The notes under the pieces were generated by a model. The model saw nothing but the letters and a program-made list of their open reading frames with translations. It did no database searches and was not told where the DNA came from. Shown here piece by piece: positions 56,403 to 64,000 of a stretch of 64,000 nt of DNA; position 1 is the first letter of the stretch; each line of letters begins with the position of its first letter. This stretch comes from Diphasiastrum complanatum (taxonomy: Eukaryota; Streptophyta; Lycopodiopsida; Lycopodiales; Lycopodiaceae), in the NCBI GenBank assembly GCA_029204225.1, contig CM055095.1, forward strand, positions 61,113,910-61,177,909, written 5' to 3'. The position numbers were made by a program, and so were the translations under genes.

Positions 56403-59400
56403 AAGAGATTTGGTGATGATTGATCGTAAGGGTAAAGCAAGCTATGCATAAAGCCATATTTTATAGAAGGAAGTCTTTGTAACTGAATTGTAGCAATTGA
56501 AGGTAGTGAGAGTCAAGATGTTGTACTTCTATGGGGTAGTAGTGTTACATAATTAATGAACTAGGTGCTATTAGAAATCTAGGAAAAGTTTTCATCCGTT
56601 ACATAGGCAAAAATTCTCCTTGACTATTCATTATTTGTGCAAGCATTCATCAATGCACACAAGAAAACCCTAATAAACATATCTTAAGAACAGGTTTATT
56701 GTATTGGGGGGGGTGGAAACCATGAAGGCTCCCACTCATGATGTCTCCAAATGATTGTTTATAGGGCACATAGTACACAAATGGCAAGTGGTACATGAAT
56801 GTCAAGCTCGAATTTTGGCTTAGGCTCTACATTGGCGTAGTTTTTAAGGCATCTTGAGATTCATAAGTTTACTTAAGTTGCTTGATTTAGACTCTTAAGG
56901 ATTTTGCACTCAAGACTTTTATTAAGCCATTGATTTATGACATCAGCCTGAACATTACATATTATGTCATTGTATGTATAATAATAACAAAATAGTTGTC
57001 AAGTTTACATTCCCACCCTTAACGATCACTTTGTTAGACTTATGACACAGACAAAAGCTGCTTTATGAGGTTTCTCAAAATATGTACATAAATTTGTTGA
57101 GGCATATAATGTAGAAACATTTATTTCATGTGCATTGGGTATCTTCGATAGCAGATGAATAAATTTGAAATTAATTTTCAAAGCTTGATGCAACATTGAA
57201 AGCATGAATCCTCGAAAAAATTTTCTTGCTATGCTAATTACAAACACAAGTAGAGTTTCCAACCATCTAGATGTATTACATGTGAATATGATTGTCATCT
57301 TTTCAAAAGCTAGAACCATATAACATGGACTATATTATGAGTTGTACTCCAGATTAGACCATCTACATTGTAACAACCTTCACATGCTTCTTTAGATTCG
57401 CACAACACCGGATCATTTTCCACAAATTTATCCTCATTCAAAACGAGTCGACATTGAGGTTTGTTGATCTTTTCAGACCCAATAGGAAAGCCCAACCTAT
57501 TGTTACCATAACACACAAATTGGTTTCGTGATCCTCCTACAAAGGCTTGGCTTCCTTAATTGCTATCGCATCCAACACATTTTTGTGCATCTCACATTTC
57601 ATGCCAAGAGTCTTATCCAACACAAATGCTTGAGACTCTTAAAAGTGTCCACACACATTGCATCAGCAACTTGTTCTCTACCTACAACACAACTTTTTTC
57701 AAACAACCAGCATCCAATCTTTCTTAGATACCTTTGAAAGCATATGTGAATTTCACACACACGTTACTTTTGCTCACAAATGTACACCCTTTTCCTTGGC
57801 ACATGTATTATTCCCATTCACAGAACGTTTAACATTGTTAGCCCTGCTAACACTAATTAGACATGCCACTATGCATCATCTCATCAACAACAATATTCCA
57901 TTCAGATATTCATCAACACGCCTTAGTTTTAGTTATAGACCCAATCCTTGCCCTTAGAATGAGAGTCACTCCTAGACATGATAAATCACTTGTCGTCACA
58001 TTTAGGTGCAACCAACAACAAACTTGTTATTCAATATCCCTTCTTTTTTAATGTATTCAATGCATTCATGATGATGGATTTCTTGAATTGCGAGTTTAGA
58101 ATCGCTGTAAAAAAATAGTGATTCTCCCAAAATCTAGATCCTTAAATTCCTAACATCAAATACAAAAATAAAATATTCTATTTCGAAATTTGTTTCGAGA
58201 CACTAAATCTTCTCTTAACTATACTTGTAACACTCGTTTAAGCAATCATACAAGTACACTGCACCTCTTGCACAAGTTTTCATTATCTTTAGCCTTAGAA
58301 ATCAATATTTGTAGCTACCTGGTGAACTCCTATAAACATCCGTTAAATAAGTAGTTATCTTGTATATATCTTTATACAATTCAATTTAAAACCTTTGACT
58401 TCACACACATGGGCTTTGGTTTTATAATATGTTTGTCATTGGACACCTTTTAGACCAAGTATTAACACATGTACTTCACAATAATTTTGAGGTAGTTGGT
58501 TCTCACACACATTTAGGCTATATACCACTTGTAACACTGACACGGTTTAAAATTTGTCCCATGTCTTTAATTATCTTATTTGATTGCATGCTAGGGTTCT
58601 TTTTGGACTAGACAAGGTCCCTTTTGTTTAACTAAGCATATATGTTGATAAAAATAAACCGAGTTACTAATAAAATGTGAAATACTCTGCATTGGGTCAA
58701 AATCCTAAAAGAGAGTAACAATTTAACAAATTCTCAAATTGTCGAAATACGTGTTTTTTCAAGAAATATTTTTTCCAAATTCACAAAAACTTAATAAAAG
58801 AACATGCATTTTAACAAGAAAAAGAACAACATACCATGCTAAAAATATAGTGACTTATTAATAAAATCATTCAAATCAATGCCGAGTATCATCATGTGCA
58901 AAAACTATGTACTCTTTCAATAGTCTAAATCAACATAAAAAAAAACTCATAGATTATATTCCATGTTGGTTGTGAGAAATACACAAAAATAAAAAAACAT
59001 TCAAAAAACTTTTGATATTGAATTTTTGATTATTCAAATTTTAAAAAGTTTTCAATGCTTTACATCAACAAGCAAAGCACTTTAGCAATTTTAAGAAGAT
59101 GATTTTTTCTTTTTTCAGAAGCTAAAAGATATTAATGCCTTTTGTGCGATTATTGGCTCTTAAACATATTGAGAAACATCGAGCACAGTAAAGCAAGCTA
59201 AACTCTCAATCATGACATACTACTATTTCACCATTATAAAAAAATCCTTAATTACTAAATAAACGTAAAAGTATTTGTCACATTGTAGTTCTAAAAAGTG
59301 TTTAATCCAAATATATGTCAAAAGCATGGGGTGTCAAAAACTACCAAAGCTTGTGAAAACCATGATTAAGGCGTTTTCTTAATTTATGAAAATTGAAATA

Positions 59401-59415
59401 CAAACACTACACTAG
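56403..59415. other. AT-rich noncoding stretch
   Basis: No domain was recognised in any frame. There is a G9 run near 56706. Short open frames at 57026-57516 (minus) and 57528-58051 (plus) lack features. Confidence 0.45.
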
Positions 59416-60720
59416 TGCATGTAATAAATATGGTCTCAAAAAATATTTATTCATTTATTATCTCTTGATTTATTATGTTTTTAGATTTTTCAAAATTTGT
59501 TGAAATATGTAGTAATTTATAATCTATAATCTTTTTTATAGTATTTAAAATTTTTAGTTTAAAATAAAACACATAAATAATTATTTTTTAGTCTTTTATT
59601 TTTTTTTTAAATTTAAAAATGTTTAGATTCAAACTTTTTTAGTTTAATTTTTTAAATCTAAAATTATGGATTAGCTTATTTAATTCTACAAATTTGCAAT
59701 TTCTTTTTTGAATTTTTAAAATTTAGAATGTTTATTTTTTCAAGTGTATTTTGATTTTTCTAGAATAAATAGATAAAGAAATAAATAAACAAGTACACAT
59801 ATAATTCAACTATTTTTATTTTTATGATGTCATGTGACATCGGACACCTGCCACATGGCGTTGGACGTCTATGATGAGTATATAGCTTTCATCAACAAGG
59901 ATCCAAATAGAGCCTCTTTCTGACAACTTTGGTCGATAATCCTATGCTAGTTGTAGACAAAGTCATGATCAACCCATAGGTAGGTTTGACCATAACTTTG
60001 ACAATAAAGCCGTTGACAATCAATAATTTTGTCAACAATCCTGTGCTATGCATAGGATTGTTCGACAAACCAACATTTAGTCAACTAAGTCAAACTCAAG
60101 GCTATGCTAGGTATAGCTTTGAGTTTGGCATCGATGACAAAGTTGTTCACAAAAATGTCGTATTGTCAACAACGTTATTGTCAATGCTATGCTCATAGTT
60201 GTGCCTAGAGTATGGCTTTGTTGACAAACCCTATGTTAGGAAAGTGGCATTCAAAAAAATGAAAATTTATATAACATAAAAAAGGTTGAAAAATCTATAA
60301 TAAAGCTCTCAATAATTAAATAAATACTATAAAACGTGAAATTTCAAAATTAATAAGCATAGATATACAAAATACAAGTTATAAAATACCAAATTTTTTC
60401 AGAATGAATCAATAAGTAGGCAAATTAAGAACTAGAATATAAAAATTGGATTTCAAAATTTTAAAATATAAAAACCTAAAATTTTCAGATATAAATATAG
60501 AAAAATCCAAATTAAAAATTTAAAAAATCAAAATTGACAAAAAATCCAAATTAAAATTAGATTAAAAAAACCTTAAACGTCGACGACTAAATTCTCAAAG
60601 AGATAAAAAATCTAAAGTCACAAAACATAAACTCATTAATAGTTATGCAAATTGATTTTAATAGAATGAAACTGTCATATGTTTTAGAATAAATTCATTT
60701 AGTTTATTGTGAAAAATATG
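59416..60720. other. Extremely AT-rich DNA around a TTGTCAACA-rich block
   Basis: 59416-59820 and 60240-60720 are strings of A/T-rich words with almost no G or C. Between them (59930-60230), GTTGACAA/TTGTCAAC recurs at least six times with GCTATGCTAGG/CTATGCATAGG phrases. A hairpin lies at 60091-60127 (CAAACTCAAGGCTAT with ATAGCTTTGAGTTTG, one mismatch). Confidence 0.6.
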
Positions 60721-60729
60721 CAAAATTTA

Positions 60730-61440
60730 GCTTGATTATTTTCATTTTCATGTACGTATGTAAATCACACATGTGTGGAGCATGTTCCCACATGTGAGTA
60801 GTAGGCCTATTTGCATTAGCTAATTCATGCATTAGAATAGTTTCTTTTACAAAGCAATGTGAAAGTAGGCAAAAGCTAGTAAAGTAGAATCATGCCAAGT
60901 GTCATCATGAGGTTGGGCCTCAATCTCCTCATGACTTGTACAAATCAAAATGCATGATTAGGATAGGCAAATAGACATCCATCTCAAGTCCTAAGAGGTG
61001 TTGACACATGTCCTACTAGATTGTAGGAGTGCAAAATTGCAAGTGGTGCACCATAAGTCAAAATCCTCATCCTATTGGCTGTTGAGGTCCAATCAAATTG
61101 AGAGGTGCAAATCATGGATCCAATCATTTTTAGAGGTCACCACTTACTTTATGGAGTCAGAACTCGAGCTACCACTATATGGATGTGGACTCTCATTGTA
61201 TTTTTCAACACTTTTGAGAGATAGAATGATGTTGATACAAATTCTCTTGTTGTATTCTCTCTCTACCCGAGGGCTCTTGGATTTTCTCTCTCTACTTAGG
61301 ATGTTTGTATCTCTAAATTCTTGAGTAACACTGAGTTTTTTCATGAATGTGCATGGAAATGGCTTGTTTTTGATGGATGATTACTTTTTGTGTACAAGAG
61401 CTCTTGCCTTTGTTTGAAAGCTCACTAAAATCTAAGTTGA
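60730..61440 (+). mobile_element. LTR-like block related to the LTR of element A
   Basis: Its start (GCTTGATT, CATGTACGTATG, ACACATGTGTGGAGCATGTT, CCACATGTGA) aligns in order with 14735-14805 (GCTTGATC, CATGTACATATT, ACACATGTGTGGAGCCTGTT, TCACGTGTGA). Later phrases (TGCCAAGTGTCATCAT) also have counterparts. It is clearly diverged, and no PBS follows. Confidence 0.5.
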
Positions 61441-61480
61441 TCAAGATAGATTTTGTTGTGTACAAACTCTCATATATGTT

Positions 61481-61954
61481 TTGTGCTATCTATATTTTTC
61501 TAATTTTTATTTAGACACGAGCCTAAGTGCATTTTTTACTGAATATGGAATAACTGACAACTTAGACTACTTCCACAACCTATTTCGCCCATATTTACAT
61601 GTTTTCAAGACTGTGCAACCTAATTCAGAAGTATTTTATGACCATTATGTGAGATTCATCGATATACTCAGTATACCTGTTATCTCCTTAGGTTTACTCT
61701 CCTTCATGCATTATACTGATCTTGTCCATTTCTTCCCACAGTTCAAGCAGAGACTAGATAGAATGTTTACTAAATTGTTTGATCTATTTAAAAGTAGTTC
61801 GATGTGTCCTTATTGCAAAAGAAAATGTCGTTTTGTTGAATGCCAGACTGGATTTGTACTTTTCCTATTAATTCAAATCCCGGATGATGAGGAAGCTGCT
61901 CCTTCTGATCCTCAAATTGCATCATCCTCAATTCAATCATCCTTTACAGTTTAG
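61481..61954 (+). CDS. Unidentified 157-codon ORF
   Basis: This is the longest uninterrupted non-transposon-like frame in the right part of the window. It is rich in Phe, Leu and Tyr, with SAFFTEYGITDNLDYFHNLF, FYDHYVRFIDILSIPVISLG and a CPYCKRKCRFVEC cysteine cluster near residue 117. An acidic Ser-rich end (DDEEAAPSDPQIASSS) follows. The start is uncertain; the first Met lies inside AT-rich DNA, and an exon beginning near 61510 after TTTTTATTTAG is also possible. I do not recognise the family. It may be a gene exon or the coding part of an unfamiliar retroelement. Confidence 0.35.
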   Translation: MCYLYFSNFYLDTSLSAFFTEYGITDNLDYFHNLFRPYLHVFKTVQPNSEVFYDHYVRFIDILSIPVISLGLLSFMHYTDLVHFFPQFKQRLDRMFTKLFDLFKSSSMCPYCKRKCRFVECQTGFVLFLLIQIPDDEEAAPSDPQIASSSIQSSFTV

Positions 61955-62136
61955 AGTTCTTAACTGTGATAATAGACATTATGGTTAGATCATTGGGAGT
62001 TGGGGAGGCCTCGGGAGTGGTGGGGGCAAGCATATAAACAATATTGTTTTTATTCATTTTGACTTTTTTTCTTTATCCTACATGGCATTCCTTAAAAGGT
62101 CTTTTTGATATTGAGAACTCCTCTAATGGAGCAGAT

Positions 62137-64000
62137 CAGCTCTCGATGAGCGTGAGGACATTGTACTATCATGCTCAGCCACCAAAGCAACGTTATCAGA
62201 GGATGGCTAATAGTGTTAAACCTCTCTTGTAATTTGTTGTTAATCTATCTTGTAATCTCACCTATTGAGACAAATATAGGATAGAATGCTAGAACAAGAT
62301 ATGCGAATTAGTTTTTGTAGCTATGCATGAAAGTCTGCCAGCGAGCAAAACATAGCGATTTTGTAAGAAGAGTGTTAGGCCGCCAACGAGTGAGACATTG
62401 AACGACTCACTCAAAAAGAAAACCAAATACAAAATACTTTCAGTTCTTCCATCTCTGATTGTCATGTTTCATATGTTTGATTGATTGCTACGAAGTCTGT
62501 GATCTATAGTCGATTATCTAGGTCTGGCAAATTCTGCACAGACATACAAACAGAACTGTCGAAAAACAAATCTACATGATATCAGAGCATATTCAATAGA
62601 TAACGCAATATGGCTACAACACACCGACTTCTGTGAAGCCTGTCAAAAAGGCAAACAACATCGAAGTCATATGTACATGTGTTCGGATGTGCAGCATACA
62701 TGCACATTCCCAAAGAAAAAAGAAACAAGCTCGACAAAAAATCGATGCAAACAGTCATGGTTAGATACTCGAACGGATCACAAATCTACCGACTCTACAA
62801 CCCAACCTTCAACTGATGTGCTGTGGCATTTTAGACTTGGCCATCTTAACTTCAAATGTCAGCTCAGAGTCTAGTACAATATTTGCCTTCAGTCAGCAAG
62901 CCAACTTCTCCATGCGAAAGCTGTATTATCAGCAAACATGCTAGGAGTCCCTTCAGTTCAGACTCTGTTCATACATCCAAGGGCTTGCTTGACCTTGTAC
63001 ATAGTGACATTTGTGGCCCTGCTTCCATAGAGGGAGCTCTCTATTTCCTAACCTTCATCAACGACTTATCTCGAAGGACTGCAACATACTATATGAAGAA
63101 CAAGTCCGAAGCATTCAAGTTCTTCAAGCAGATCAAGGCATCTGCAGAAAACCAGACCCAGAGGAAGATCAAGACTATACGCACAGATGGAGGGGGAGAA
63201 TACATCTCCACATAATTCAAGGAGTTTTGCAAGGCCAACAGGATACATCAACAAAATACAACCAGCTACTCATCTCAGTCCAATGGTGTAGCTGAACGAA
63301 AGAATCAGAGACTCATCGAAAGTGCCAAGAGCATGATGGCCCATGCCTCTCTTCCAAAGAAATTCTGGATGAAAGCTTATGGATGATCTGGCCTGCTACT
63401 TTGTGTAGGAACCAACCACCGTTTCTGAGGTGATGTCTACTCCTGATGCTGACCAGTGGAAAGCAGCGATGGACACCGAATTCGATTATCTTATGGAGAA
63501 TCGAACATGGACATTCACTGAGCTGCCAAAAAACCGAAACCCAATTCCATGCAAATGGATATTCAAGGCGAAGTACGATGCTGAAGGAAGGCTAAATCGT
63601 TACAAGGCCAGGCCAGTTGCCAAAGGCTTTTCCCAGGTTCTAGATCTGGATAATTCAAAAACCTTCAGCCCAGTTGTCAAACATGCTTCGATCCGCCTAC
63701 TCCTCTCCTTTGCAGCTGCATCAGATCTTGAAGTCCACCAGATGGATGTCCAGACCGCTTTCCTCAATGGAACCATCGAAGAGAAAATCTAGATGACGCA
63801 GCCAGAGGGATACGAACTCAACGACAAGCATCTGCACCTTGTATGCAAAATCCACAAGGCACTCTACGGGCTGAAACAGTCACCCAGAGCCTGGTTCCAA
63901 AAGATCAACGCATTTCTGATAGAGAATGGTTTTATTCCAAACTTAGTAGACCCAAATGTCTACTTCAAGTTTGTATCAAATTACTTCATCATCATCACTC
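62137..64000 (+). mobile_element. Chimeric copia: LTR/PBS of element 2 joined to element 3
   Basis: 62137-62621 equals 20599-21083 (LTR, PBS at 62577-62588, first codons of gag). 62621-62808 equals 22498-22685 (GAG-pre-integrase joined to the integrase tail, including element 2's own core deletion). 62809-64000 equals the reverse complement of 19665-18474 with no net indel over 1192 bp and only scattered substitutions. The element 3 part again has the integrase-to-RT deletion seen near 19100. The coding sequence gives SPCESCIISKHARSPF, HSDICGP, CKWIFKAKYDAEGRLNRYKA and HQMDVQTAFLNG, with stops at 63214 and 63792. The window ends just before the RT catalytic box. It is non-autonomous. Confidence 0.93.

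Overview
This is a plant nuclear window of about 64 kb, AT-rich and dominated by decayed retrotransposons with three or four host genes between them. The intron-containing genes with GT/AG boundaries, a plant-style lysine-rich histone H2B, tRNA-iMet-primed Ty1/copia elements and tRNA-derived SINE heads all indicate a land plant. The long intron, the nested elements and a Penelope-like reverse transcriptase remnant fit a large, repeat-rich genome such as a fern, lycophyte, bryophyte or gymnosperm. The sequence does not settle which.

Layout. 1-2.35 kb: an inverted LTR fragment, a minus-strand copia remnant and a Ty3/gypsy RT scrap. 5.4-7.0 kb: a three-exon sideroflexin gene, followed by SINE-like and duplicated noncoding DNA. 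10.6-14.56 kb: a 5'-truncated copia whose 3' end is the inverted partner of the window start, so the sideroflexin gene lies between inverted LTR fragments. 14.7-25.9 kb: a nested copia cluster with an LTR, PBS and gag/protease on the outside, then a minus-strand copia (element 3) and a plus-strand copia (element 2) inside, then the 3' half of a copia. 27.7-28.3 kb: an intronless histone H2B gene with a recognisable promoter. 29.8-37.5 kb: LTR-like DNA, a gypsy-type gag scrap, a Penelope-like RT remnant, unidentified coding remnants, a minus-strand copia pol and a CpG-rich palindromic insert.

39.5-50.9 kb holds the most interesting arrangement. Exon 1 of a small predicted membrane protein is followed by a 9.9-kb intron filled by a plus-strand copia that is itself split by a minus-strand copia (element 5). 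Exon 2 ends only 20 nt before the ATG of a CFAP20/BUG22 gene. This may be a two-ORF transcription unit. Downstream (51-62 kb) are a copia deletion derivative, a gypsy pol remnant, very AT-rich DNA, an LTR-like block and an unidentified 157-codon ORF. The window ends in a nearly unmutated chimeric copia (62.14-64.0 kb) built from three separate pieces of the 18.5-22.7 kb cluster, one of them in reverse orientation there.

No CRISPR array, rRNA, intact tRNA gene or clearly autonomous transposon is visible. Almost every transposon ORF carries stops, frameshifts or internal deletions. Exon boundaries were placed by eye from splice dinucleotides and family alignment recalled from memory, so they are predictions.
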